Positions 32,947 through 39,951 of a stretch of 64,000 nt of DNA are shown here, in pieces. Location: positions 1 through 64,000 of the forward strand of contig CAKTVW010000005.1 of the NCBI GenBank assembly GCA_934630495.1, read 5' to 3'. Within the stretch, counting starts at the first letter, position 1, and the number at the start of each line of letters is the position of its first letter. The position numbers were made by a program, and so were the translations under genes. This DNA is from an uncultured Oscillospiraceae bacterium. GTDB taxonomy: Bacteria > Bacillota > Clostridia > Oscillospirales > Oscillospiraceae. The notes beneath the pieces were generated by a model. The model saw only the letters and a list, made by a program, of their open reading frames with translations, searched no databases and had not been told where the DNA came from.

Positions 32947-33246
32947 TTATTTCTGACTTCTCTGCCCCACGGCGGAGCGGAGGTCATCGATGAGAAGGGC
33001 GATATGGGCGACGGCGGCTTCGGGCAGGCCGTCTACGTTCAGGCGCGCGGCGTCCTCGCGACCGAGCAGATAGTCCGTCGTCACACCGAAGGTGTCGGCC
33101 AGCCGGACGAGCATCTCGATCGAGGGCTGGATGTTGTCGTTCTCCCAATTTGAAACCGCCTGCTTCGACACGCCGAGCTTTTTCGCCAGCGTGACCTGCG
33201 TATACCCATGCGCAACGCGCATCTCAAGAATCCGTTTTCGCAGCAA
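32947..33246 (-). CDS. XRE-family repressor-like regulator
   Basis: 99 residues from a TTG start eight bases after GGAGG. The helix-turn-helix occupies ~3-57 with TQVTLAKKLGVSKQAVSNWEN as overlapping motif pieces (recognition helix SKQAVSNWE) and the DYLLGR ending typical of phage-type repressors. A short helical tail (~70-99) may dimerise. It diverges from the SHOCT gene across a 141-base AT-rich gap with repeated ATACTAT blocks, so it probably controls that gene and itself. Confidence 0.85.
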   Translation of the reverse strand: MLRKRILEMRVAHGYTQVTLAKKLGVSKQAVSNWENDNIQPSIEMLVRLADTFGVTTDYLLGREDAARLNVDGLPEAAVAHIALLIDDLRSAVGQRSQK

Positions 33247-33293
33247 ACCCTTCGCCTCCTGTAAATAATTACGATACTATTATCAATTAAATA

Positions 33294-33322
33294 TTGACAG
33301 AATAAAAATACTATGGTATATT
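33294..33322 (+). promoter_or_regulatory. Promoter of the SHOCT gene
   Basis: TTGACA (33294-33299) and TATATT (33317-33322) on the plus strand, 17-base spacer. The ATACTAT heptamer occurs upstream (33273-33279) and inside the spacer, a possible repeat operator for the divergent XRE protein. Confidence 0.75.
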
Positions 33323-33387
33323 GATTATAGACATCAGAGCAGCCGTTCTGCCGTCCATACATTATAGAGAAATGAGGGAGATCCTCT

Positions 33388-34056
33388 ATGACGAACGAAC
33401 AGGTTCGGTCGGCATTTGTCAGCGAGGACGAGCAACTCGTCGCGATAATGGGCAACAGCATTGCCCAGAGCTTCTTCGCCAGCGGACGAATTGAAAAAGG
33501 TTTTGCCATTCTATCCAATCGAAGGCTGTATTTTAAGGGAAGCTGCCTGATGCGCAAGGGCGCGCACTTTTCTAAAATCCGCGAGGAACGAACGGTCGAT
33601 GTCACAAACATCACCGGCACCGGCTTTGTCTATTCTAACCCCATCTGGCTGCGGGTGCTCGCCTATGTTTTCTGGGTGATCGGTGCAGTGTTCCTAGTCG
33701 ACGTGTTCATTCGCTTAATGAAAAACGATGACACACTTGAAATCTTAGCAACACTTGGCTGCGGACTCGTCGGCGGGATATTGGAGCTTCTTTACAGGGC
33801 TAAGAAGCGCACCATTTTTGAGGTTGCCTTTGCAGGCGGCGGGATCGGTCTGGATGCGCGGTGGGCGACCGCACAGGAAGCGGATTTTTTCCAGAAGAAC
33901 CTCAAGCTGGTCAGCGACCGCCTGAAAAGCGAGGAGAAGCTATACGGCCATGCGACCAGCACCGCCGCAGAGCTTGAAAAATACGCCTCCCTGCTCGAAA
34001 AAGGTCTGATATCGCAAACGGAATACGACGAACAAAAAAGAAAACTGCTCCTCTGA
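33388..34056 (+). CDS. Membrane protein with PH-like N-domain and C-terminal SHOCT motif
   Basis: 222 residues. The N-terminal ~85 residues look like a bacterial PH/GRAM-type domain (LVAIMGNSIAQSFF..., LSNRRLYFKG). Two membrane spans follow at ~88-110 and ~117-138. A linker leads to a SHOCT motif (ELEKYASLLEKGLISQTEYD, ~193-212), a short oligomerisation element. The start has GAGGGAG upstream. Not assigned a function; with the divergent XRE gene it may form a regulated envelope-associated unit. Ends six bases before the right-hand copy of the duplicated hairpin. Confidence 0.75.
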   Translation: MTNEQVRSAFVSEDEQLVAIMGNSIAQSFFASGRIEKGFAILSNRRLYFKGSCLMRKGAHFSKIREERTVDVTNITGTGFVYSNPIWLRVLAYVFWVIGAVFLVDVFIRLMKNDDTLEILATLGCGLVGGILELLYRAKKRTIFEVAFAGGGIGLDARWATAQEADFFQKNLKLVSDRLKSEEKLYGHATSTAAELEKYASLLEKGLISQTEYDEQKRKLLL

Positions 34057-34061
34057 CAGTT

Positions 34062-34090
34062 CGACCGCACCGGTTTTCCCCGGTGCGGTC
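34062..34090. terminator. Bidirectional terminator; right copy of the duplicated hairpin
   Basis: A 13-bp perfect stem within a 29-base segment identical to 32911-32939. T-rich sequence follows (AAATTTTATCTTTTTTT), and it separates the SHOCT gene (+) from the TauE genes (-). Confidence 0.8.
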
Positions 34091-34095
34091 AAATT

Positions 34096-34458
34096 TTATC
34101 TTTTTTTATGCTTTCCGAACAGCTCGTTCAGGCCGACAAGGAGCAGGAAGCCGCCGAACATCCGCCGGAGCAGCCCGGTATCCAGCAGCGTGGCCAGCCA
34201 CGCGCTGCCCGCTGCCGTAAGGCCCCCGAAAATCACTGCGGGAACAACGACTTTTTTGCAGATCAGGTGATTTTTGATATGAAAAATCAGTGCGGCGGAT
34301 GCCGTCGGCAGAAAATACAGCAGATTGATCCCCTGCGCCGTCTGCTGCGGGATATCCATGACCGCCGTCATCCAAACCATCAGCAGCGTGCCGCCGCCGA
34401 TCCCAAGGCCGGACAGCACACCGCATACTGCACCGGCCAGCACCGCCGCCCAGCTCAT
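34096..34458 (-). CDS. TauE/SafE-family half protein (second of pair)
   Basis: 120 residues, about four spans. MSWAAVLAGAVCGVLSGLGIGGGTLLMVWM carries, in pieces, the glycine-rich first-helix signature of TauE/SafE anion permeases (GVLSGLGIGGG). The longer upstream frame is a shadow of the partner gene. The ATG overlaps the partner's TGA (ATGA). Full-length TauE/SafE proteins have two such repeats in about 250 residues; here each repeat is a separate gene, so a heterodimer is likely. Substrate unknown (sulfite, sulfonates or other organic anions in the family). Confidence 0.75.
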   Translation of the reverse strand: MSWAAVLAGAVCGVLSGLGIGGGTLLMVWMTAVMDIPQQTAQGINLLYFLPTASAALIFHIKNHLICKKVVVPAVIFGGLTAAGSAWLATLLDTGLLRRMFGGFLLLVGLNELFGKHKKR

Positions 34459-34823
34459 CGCAGCAGCAGGCGAAGCCCGCCCCACAGAATGAAAATGCCC
34501 AGCGCGCGGTGCAGCAGCTTTGTGGGCAGATGCCTGAGCAGCAGACCGGCGGCGACGCCGCCGACCGCGCCGCCGATCAGGTAGCCGATCGACTGCGCTG
34601 CAAATTCTCCGCCGCGCAGCAGGTACACGCCCGCCGATACCAGCGACATCGGCAGGATGATGCAAACGGAATTGGCAAAGCAGGCGTGTGCGGAAAGATC
34701 GGTCAGCCGGGTCAGGAGCGGCAGCAGCAGCATTCCTCCGCCCGCGCCGAACAGTCCGTTCGCGATCCCCGCCGCCGCTCCCGCCAATGCCGCGCCGAGC
34801 TTCTCATTCCTGTTTTTTGTCAT
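34455..34823 (-). CDS. TauE/SafE-family half protein (first of pair)
   Basis: 122 residues, about four spans, with the repeat signature GIANGLFGAGGGMLLLPLL at ~19-37 and the second conserved stretch IGGAVGGVAAGLLLRHLP. Basic N-terminus (TKNRNEK) suggests an inside start. Forms a coupled two-gene unit with the other half. Confidence 0.75.
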   Translation of the reverse strand: MTKNRNEKLGAALAGAAAGIANGLFGAGGGMLLLPLLTRLTDLSAHACFANSVCIILPMSLVSAGVYLLRGGEFAAQSIGYLIGGAVGGVAAGLLLRHLPTKLLHRALGIFILWGGLRLLLR

Positions 34824-34941
34824 TGATTCGCGCCTCCCGCCTCTTCGTATTCATTCTTCCCGCACGCAGGCGCTTTATGCGCTCATATCTGCCCTGCGCG
34901 CCGAATATACTCTGCCATAAGTCATTGAACGAGGTGGGACA

Positions 34942-35556
34942 ATGGAACAATCTGCAAATCACGTTGTACTGGTCGGCTGTCTTGCCGGTGCGCCGCAATA
35001 TTCGCACAGCAACCACGGACGGCAGTTTTATTCGTTTTTTCTGGAGGTCGCACGTCTTTCGGGCGCGGTCGACCGACTGCAAATCTTGGCCTCCGAGGCG
35101 CTTTTAGATCAATGCGCCACCGAGGAGGGAGACGCAGTCGCCGTTACGGGCCAGATCCGCTCGTTTAACAATCGGGCGGCTATGGGCAGACGTCTTATCA
35201 TCTCCGTGCTGGCCGAAACGATGGAGGTCTGCAATGCGCCGCACGACAACCGTGTCACGCTGCACGGCGTACTGTGCAAGGAGCCGATCTATCGCCGCAC
35301 GCCGCTCGGCCGCGAGATCTGCGACATCATGCTGGCCGTCAACCGTCCGTACCGCCGCGCGGACTATCTGCCCTGCATTCTCTGGGGACGCTGTGCGCAG
35401 GAGGCCGCATCCTACCCGGTCGGCACGGAGCTGCTTCTGACCGGACGCCTGCAAAGCCGCAATTACACCAAAATGATCGACGGACAGCCCGAGCAGCGGA
35501 CCGCCTACGAGATCTCCGCGATCACCGCCGAACGGACCGACCTCACGGCATACTGA
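34942..35556 (+). CDS. SSB-like protein with two OB folds
   Basis: 204 residues. Residues ~7-95 and ~105-200 each look like a single-stranded-DNA-binding OB fold. The second is closest to bacterial SSB (NRVTLHGVLCKEPIYRRT, DIMLAVNRPYRR, LPCILWGRCAQ, GTELLLTGRLQSRNY). The acidic C-terminal tip of true SSB (DDDIPF) is absent. It is thus not the replicative SSB but an accessory single-strand binder, possibly in repair or competence. GAGGTGGGAC before the ATG. A TATACT at 34906-34911 is a possible -10. Confidence 0.75.
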   Translation: MEQSANHVVLVGCLAGAPQYSHSNHGRQFYSFFLEVARLSGAVDRLQILASEALLDQCATEEGDAVAVTGQIRSFNNRAAMGRRLIISVLAETMEVCNAPHDNRVTLHGVLCKEPIYRRTPLGREICDIMLAVNRPYRRADYLPCILWGRCAQEAASYPVGTELLLTGRLQSRNYTKMIDGQPEQRTAYEISAITAERTDLTAY

Positions 35557-35584
35557 TACATACGGTATTTCCGCTGCAAGGCGT

Positions 35585-35613
35585 TTGCATCTGCGGGCCG
35601 ATCGTGCTATAAT
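35585..35613 (+). promoter_or_regulatory. Promoter of the metallophosphoesterase gene
   Basis: TTGCAT (35585-35590) and TATAAT (35608-35613) with a 17-base spacer. Confidence 0.75.
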
Positions 35614-35672
35614 CCGTATCGGAGGCGGCGCGGTAAAGCCGTCCCCGCATTACCGTCATCACGGAGGCTTGC

Positions 35673-36533
35673 ATGAAAACAAAGAAAAAGCGCGTGCTGT
35701 CGGCCGTCCTCCTCGTGATTCTACTGACAGGACTGGCCGCATGGATCGCGTGGGGCAACACCGCCCTCGAACTGAACCGCTGGACGATTGCCGACCGAAA
35801 ACTGCCCGCCGCCTTTGACGGCTATCGGATCGCGCAGGTCTCCGATCTGCACAACGCGGAAATGGGCGAAAAAAACGAACGGCTCCTTGCGCTCCTGCAA
35901 GAAGCCGAACCGGACATCATCGTCATCACGGGTGACCTGATCGATTCGCGGCGGACCGATACGGCAGTCGCGCTGGAATTTGCGGAGCGGGCCGCCGCGA
36001 TCGCGCCATGCTATTATGTAACGGGCAATCACGAGGCCCGTATCGAAGAATACGCCGCACTTAAGGCCGGACTTACGGAGCTTGGCGTTACCGTGCTGGA
36101 AAATTCGCAGCTCCTGCTCACACGCGGGGAAGACGCCGTTGCGCTGCTCGGGATCGACGATCCCAGCTTCCAAACGGACTATCTCTCCGGCGATTCCGAA
36201 GCGGTGGCAGCGCAGGCGCTTGCGGCGCTCGAGATCGAGCACGACCGCTACAACATCCTGCTCTCGCACCGTCCGGAGCTGCTTTCCGTCTACGCGCGGA
36301 GCGGCGTCGACCTTGTTCTCAGCGGACACGCGCACGGCGGGCAGCTCCGACTCCCCTTTATCGGCGGACTGTACGCACCCAATCAAGGCCTGTTTCCGAA
36401 ATACGACGCGGGCATGTACACGGAGGGCAGCACGACCATGCTCGTCAGCCGCGGGATCGGAAACAGTCTGTTTCCCTTCCGCGTCAACGACCGACCGGAG
36501 GTCCTGCTGATCGAGCTGCACCGGCAGACATAG
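35673..36533 (+). CDS. Membrane-anchored metallophosphoesterase
   Basis: 286 residues with an N-terminal signal anchor (~8-28). The calcineurin-like metal sites are complete: SDLHN (~51), GDLIDSR (~88), GNHEAR (~116), HRPELL (~201) and GHAHGGQ (~215). Similar to YkuE/YaeI-type phosphodiesterases, reported to act on UDP-sugar lipid intermediates or cyclic nucleotides in other species; substrate here unknown. GGAGG before the ATG. Single-gene transcript ending in a strong bidirectional hairpin. Confidence 0.88.
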   Translation: MKTKKKRVLSAVLLVILLTGLAAWIAWGNTALELNRWTIADRKLPAAFDGYRIAQVSDLHNAEMGEKNERLLALLQEAEPDIIVITGDLIDSRRTDTAVALEFAERAAAIAPCYYVTGNHEARIEEYAALKAGLTELGVTVLENSQLLLTRGEDAVALLGIDDPSFQTDYLSGDSEAVAAQALAALEIEHDRYNILLSHRPELLSVYARSGVDLVLSGHAHGGQLRLPFIGGLYAPNQGLFPKYDAGMYTEGSTTMLVSRGIGNSLFPFRVNDRPEVLLIELHRQT

Positions 36534-36571
36534 AACAGCGGAGCGCATCGCAATGCGCTCCGCTGTTTTTT
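36534..36571. terminator. Bidirectional terminator between convergent genes
   Basis: A 14-bp stem ACAGCGGAGCGCAT/ATGCGCTCCGCTGT (loop CGCA), followed by a run of T on the + strand. It is a single hairpin with no duplicated partner, a useful contrast to the duplicated ones. Confidence 0.85.
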
Positions 36572-36575
36572 TTCT

Positions 36576-36842
36576 TTATACAGGCTCGTCCATCAGACGG
36601 TCAAATTCTGCGGCCACGCGGTCGAAATCCTCCTCGGGAATGTCCAGCAGCTCAAAATCGTCATCCGTCGGCTCGTAAATATAGAGATAGACGTCGTTGC
36701 TGTCGTCAAAGGCCTCCAGCGCAATATACTGCTTGTCGTCCAGATCGAACACGCCCATAATGCCGCATTCAAAGCTCTCGCCGTCGTCAAATTCCAGCGT
36801 AAGGATCTCGTCCTCGGAATACTGTGCACGCTTGTCTTCCAT
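36576..36842 (-). CDS. DUF1292 family acidic protein
   Basis: 88 residues, strongly acidic. ILTLEFDDGESFECGIMGVF and YIALEAFDDSNDVYLYIYE pieces match the DUF1292 (YrzB-like) family of small cytosolic Firmicutes proteins, often found beside ruvX/yrzL genes. Function unknown. GGAGG precedes the ATG. The upstream open extension crosses the promoter and is not coding. Confidence 0.85.
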   Translation of the reverse strand: MEDKRAQYSEDEILTLEFDDGESFECGIMGVFDLDDKQYIALEAFDDSNDVYLYIYEPTDDDFELLDIPEEDFDRVAAEFDRLMDEPV

Positions 36843-36870
36843 GTTGTTACCTCCTGTTGTTGGTGTTTCC

Positions 36871-36899
36871 AGTATAGCGGATTTTCGGCGCGAATGCAA
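36871..36899 (-). promoter_or_regulatory. Promoter of the DUF1292 gene
   Basis: TTGCAT (36894-36899) and TATACT (36871-36876) on the minus strand with a 17-base spacer, close behind the mutY stop. Confidence 0.7.
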
Positions 36900-36904
36900 G
36901 TCCC

Positions 36905-37927
36905 TCACCGCAAGTCGTCCAAAAACTGCCGATATGCCGTGGGCAGGCCGATCGACGCGCTCAGCTCCTCGGGCGTGGCCCACACAAACCTTGCTTCCTC
37001 GCCGCAGAGCAGATAGCAGCCCGTCATGTTCCACTGGACATGGGTAAAAATATGGGTCCGCCGAACGGTTTTTTCCACGCGGAGCGGTCTGACGCCCCAC
37101 GATTCGGCCAGTGCGACGGCCTGCTGCGTCTCAAGCGCCCCGACCGTATCGGGAAGCTGCCACAGGCCCGCCAGAAGGCCGCGCGGCGGGCGTTTACAGA
37201 CTGCAAGCTTATCCCCGCAGCGAAGGATAAAGACTGTGCGTTCCTCGACGCGGCGCGGACGTTTTGCCTCCTTGACCGGAAAACGGAGCTGTGTCCCCGC
37301 CCGCCTTGCGGCGCAGAACGCGGCAAGCGGACAGCGTTCGCAGTGCGGCGCGCCGTTCGGTACGCAGACCGTCGCGCCCAGCTCCATGAGCGCCTGCGTA
37401 AAATCGCCGCAGTGCCCGACAGGGTAGACCGTTTCCAGCAGCGCCGCGCAGTGCCGTTTGACCCGCGCGTCCGTGATCGGCGCGTCGGAGGCCAGATAGC
37501 GCGAAAGCACGCGCAGAACGTTGCCGTCCACGGCAGGCGTCGGCTGCTCAAAGCAGATCGACGCGATCGCACCGGCCGTATAATCTCCGATGCCCGGCAG
37601 AGCGCGGATCGCGTCGTACTGCGTCGGGAAAACGCCGCCGTCGGCCATGATCTTCTGCGCGGCCTTCTGCAAATTGCGCACACGGCTGTAATAGCCCAGC
37701 CCTTCCCAAAGCTTGAGGAGCCGATCCTCGTGCGCGGCGGCAAGGGACGGAATGTCGGGCAGCTCCCGCAAAAAGCGCAGATAATAGTCTCTGACCGCCT
37801 CAACTCTGGTCTGCTGGAGCATGATCTCCGAAAGCCAGACGTGATACGGCTCACGGTCGGCACGCCAAGGCAGGTCCCGTCGGTTTTCGGCAAACCACGG
37901 AAGCAGCAGCTCAGGAAGTCGTTCCAT
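36905..37927 (-). CDS. mutY: A/G-specific adenine glycosylase
   Basis: Removes adenine mispaired with 8-oxoguanine. 340 residues from MERLPELLLPWFAENRRDLPWR. Catalytic Glu lies in SEIMLQQTRVE, the helix-hairpin-helix reads ALPGIGDYTAGAIASI, the catalytic Asp is in VDGNVLRVL (~140), and the 4Fe-4S cysteines appear as C-x7-C-x2-C-x5-C (~190-207). The C-terminal Nudix-like domain (~225-340) recognises 8-oxoG. The start overlaps the exonuclease gene by 17 bases, implying coupling. Confidence 0.95.
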   Translation of the reverse strand: MERLPELLLPWFAENRRDLPWRADREPYHVWLSEIMLQQTRVEAVRDYYLRFLRELPDIPSLAAAHEDRLLKLWEGLGYYSRVRNLQKAAQKIMADGGVFPTQYDAIRALPGIGDYTAGAIASICFEQPTPAVDGNVLRVLSRYLASDAPITDARVKRHCAALLETVYPVGHCGDFTQALMELGATVCVPNGAPHCERCPLAAFCAARRAGTQLRFPVKEAKRPRRVEERTVFILRCGDKLAVCKRPPRGLLAGLWQLPDTVGALETQQAVALAESWGVRPLRVEKTVRRTHIFTHVQWNMTGCYLLCGEEARFVWATPEELSASIGLPTAYRQFLDDLR

Positions 37928-38885
37928 GCTCGCTCGGTTTCTTTCTGCGTCTGCGGCGGCGCGTCGGACGGTGCAGCGCCTGCAGCTCGTCGAATTTCCG
38001 CGCAGCGTCGGACGCGCCCTCATAGATCATACGGCTGACGCGCAGCGTGCCGTCGTCGTCCTTTTGCAGGCGGATGCGGATGAGATAGCGTCCGTGCTCG
38101 GGGCACTGCGCCATCGTCATATAGCGGCGTCCCTCCTGCCCGATCCACCCGCCGTGCTCCATGGCCACGCCGCACTGCGGGCAGTGGCTTTGCAGCTCGT
38201 TCATCGCACGAATGGCCTTGTCGCGGTCCGAATAGCCCCGGAAGACCGCGCGGCTGATGCAGCCCTCCGGCGGCGCACCGTGGAAGCCGTTGACATGGCT
38301 TTCCAGCGCGGCGGCATATTCCGCGATCCCCTTTTTGAGGTCCAGCCGGCTGCAGATCAGCGCCGTGTGATAGGCGTCTCCGAGCGCGTCGTGCGCGGGG
38401 CGGGTCGGCTCGATGCCGATCAGCTCCATCGCGGAGGAGAGCGAACGCTGTGACGTGCCGCATCCGGTCTGCGCGTTAAAGATCATCTGTGCGTTATACC
38501 ACTGCGTGATCCAGTCCGGCTCACCGTCATGAAGAAGGATATTGTCCTCCAATATCCGAATGTCGTCGAAGCCCCACGTCAGGAAAATGCACTCTCCGCC
38601 GATCCACGCGCGGAAGCGCTCCAGCGCCTCCGGGAAGGGCAGTCCCTCTTCCTTCAGGACGGAATCGCGCAGTCCCGTGAGCTTGGAGACGCGGCTGTTG
38701 AGCTTTTTATAATACTTCGGGCAAACAAGCACCTGAAATTCGTCGGCGACGGAGCCGTCCTCGAGCATCCGCACCGCGCCGATCTGAATGATCTCTCCGT
38801 GAATTTCCACGGGGAGCACTTTTTTTGCCGCATAGGAGCCGGGCCACGGCTGGTTCCATTCCATATCCAAAACGATATACTGCAT
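37911..38885 (-). CDS. DEDDh-type 3'-5' exonuclease with zinc ribbon and basic tail
   Basis: 324 residues. The exonuclease domain (~1-185) starts with DMEWN (Exo I) and ends with HDALGDA (Exo III, the DEDDh His and Asp), similar to KapD/exonuclease-domain proteins of sporulating Firmicutes. Residues ~235-260 carry a zinc-ribbon-like set (CPQCG ... CPEHG). The C-terminus is a run of arginine/lysine (RRRRRRKK), likely for nucleic-acid binding. The substrate could be RNA or DNA. Upstream partner of mutY in one transcript. Confidence 0.78.
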   Translation of the reverse strand: MQYIVLDMEWNQPWPGSYAAKKVLPVEIHGEIIQIGAVRMLEDGSVADEFQVLVCPKYYKKLNSRVSKLTGLRDSVLKEEGLPFPEALERFRAWIGGECIFLTWGFDDIRILEDNILLHDGEPDWITQWYNAQMIFNAQTGCGTSQRSLSSAMELIGIEPTRPAHDALGDAYHTALICSRLDLKKGIAEYAAALESHVNGFHGAPPEGCISRAVFRGYSDRDKAIRAMNELQSHCPQCGVAMEHGGWIGQEGRRYMTMAQCPEHGRYLIRIRLQKDDDGTLRVSRMIYEGASDAARKFDELQALHRPTRRRRRRKKPSEHGTTS

Positions 38886-39061
38886 TTCTAGCCTCCGCTC
38901 TGCAAAGCAGGGTTTTTATTAAAGCAAGGTTTTCATTTTTCAGAGAAGCTCCGATGCGATCGGCAAGGGCGGCCGATCCGGAGCCTATTTAGCATACCAC
39001 ATTTTTTGCGCTCCTGCAACGGCTTTTCTGAACGCTGCGCATCGTTTTTCGCAGTTTTGCT

Positions 39062-39090
39062 GAATGAAACGGGAACGATGGGAAATACTG
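39062..39090 (+). promoter_or_regulatory. Candidate forespore (SigF/SigG) promoter of sigG
   Basis: GAATG (39062-39066) fits the GHATR -35 consensus and GGAAATACTG (39081-39090) fits GGNNANAHTR fully, with a 14-base spacer. The predicted message would start about 25 bases before the sigG ATG. A SigF-driven sigG is the known arrangement in spore formers. Confidence 0.5.
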
Positions 39091-39121
39091 TTTGCAGAAA
39101 ACGGACGGAGGAACAGATGAT

Positions 39122-39898
39122 ATGCTGGGGAAGGTCGAGATCTGCGGCGTCAACACGTCGCGCCTGAAAACGCTGAAGAATGAGGAAATGGTCGAGCTGC
39201 TCAAGCGCTCACAGCAGGGCGACGAGGCGGCGCGGCAGCAGCTCATCGAAGGAAATCTGCGGCTTGTGCTCTCGGTGATCCAAAAATTTCTGAGCCGCGG
39301 GGAAAACCCGGACGACCTGTTTCAGGTCGGGTGCGTGGGTCTTCTGAAGGCGATCGCCAATTTCAACACCGATCTGAATGTGCGCTTCAGCACCTACGGC
39401 GTTCCGATGATTGAGGGCGAGGTCAAGCGGTATCTGCGCGACTACAGCGCCATTCGGGTGTCGCGCAGCGTACGTGACACAGCGTACCGCGTTTTGCAGT
39501 GCAAGGAAACGCTCACGGCGGAATCGGGCCGTGAGCCGACACCGGAGGAGCTGGCACAGCGTCTCGGGCTTCCCTTGGAATCGGTGACGGAGGCAATGGA
39601 GGCCATGGCCGCGCCGGTATCGCTTTACGAGCCGATCTATTCCGACAGCGGCGATCCGCTGACCGTCATGGATCAGGTGCGCGACACAAAAAACACCGAC
39701 GAGCAATGGCTCGAGCACCTTGCGCTCCGGGAGGCGATCGGCAATCTCGGGCAGCGGGAGCGGCGGATCCTTTCCCTGCGATTTTTCGACGGAAAGACGC
39801 AGATGGAGGTCGCCTCGGAGGTCGGCATCTCGCAGGCGCAGGTCTCCCGTCTGGAAAAAAACGCGATCGCCAGTCTGCGCAAGGCGATCTGCGTTTGA
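39122..39898 (+). CDS. sigG: RNA polymerase sigma-G factor (late forespore)
   Basis: 258 residues from MLGKVEICGVNTSRLK; GGAGG lies 10 bases upstream. The N-terminal KVEICGVNTS motif is specific to SigG among sporulation sigma factors. Region 2 (DDLFQVGCVGLLKAIANF, RFSTYGVPMIEGEVKRYLRD), region 3 (~115-165) and region 4 helix-turn-helix (TQMEVASEVGISQAQVSRLEK) are complete. It directs late forespore genes, including gpr in relatives, which is present in this window. In many clostridia it follows spoIIG genes; here it is alone. Confidence 0.93.
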   Translation: MLGKVEICGVNTSRLKTLKNEEMVELLKRSQQGDEAARQQLIEGNLRLVLSVIQKFLSRGENPDDLFQVGCVGLLKAIANFNTDLNVRFSTYGVPMIEGEVKRYLRDYSAIRVSRSVRDTAYRVLQCKETLTAESGREPTPEELAQRLGLPLESVTEAMEAMAAPVSLYEPIYSDSGDPLTVMDQVRDTKNTDEQWLEHLALREAIGNLGQRERRILSLRFFDGKTQMEVASEVGISQAQVSRLEKNAIASLRKAICV

Positions 39899-39917
39899 TC
39901 CCGTGCCTGCCAAAAAA

Positions 39918-39945
39918 CTCGGCTGCTGTAACCACAGCAGCCGAG
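39918..39945. terminator. Bidirectional terminator between sigG and the FtsX-type permease
   Basis: A 12-bp stem CTCGGCTGCTGT/ACAGCAGCCGAG with a 4-base loop. A-rich sequence to its left provides a T-tract for the minus strand and TTTATT follows on the plus strand. Confidence 0.75.
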
Positions 39946-39951
39946 AAGCCT

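Larger units (their letters stand above)
32911..34090. mobile_element. 1.1-kb XRE/SHOCT cassette bounded by identical terminator hairpins
   Basis: Two exact 29-bp hairpin copies (32911-32939, 34062-34090) bracket 1122 bp that hold an XRE regulator (-) and a SHOCT membrane protein (+) transcribed outward from an AT-rich centre. Without the cassette, ruvX and the TauE genes would converge on a single hairpin. No integrase or transposase is inside. The call as a mobile cassette is inference from the duplicated boundary, which repeats the layout of the 250-bp elements in this window. Confidence 0.5.
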
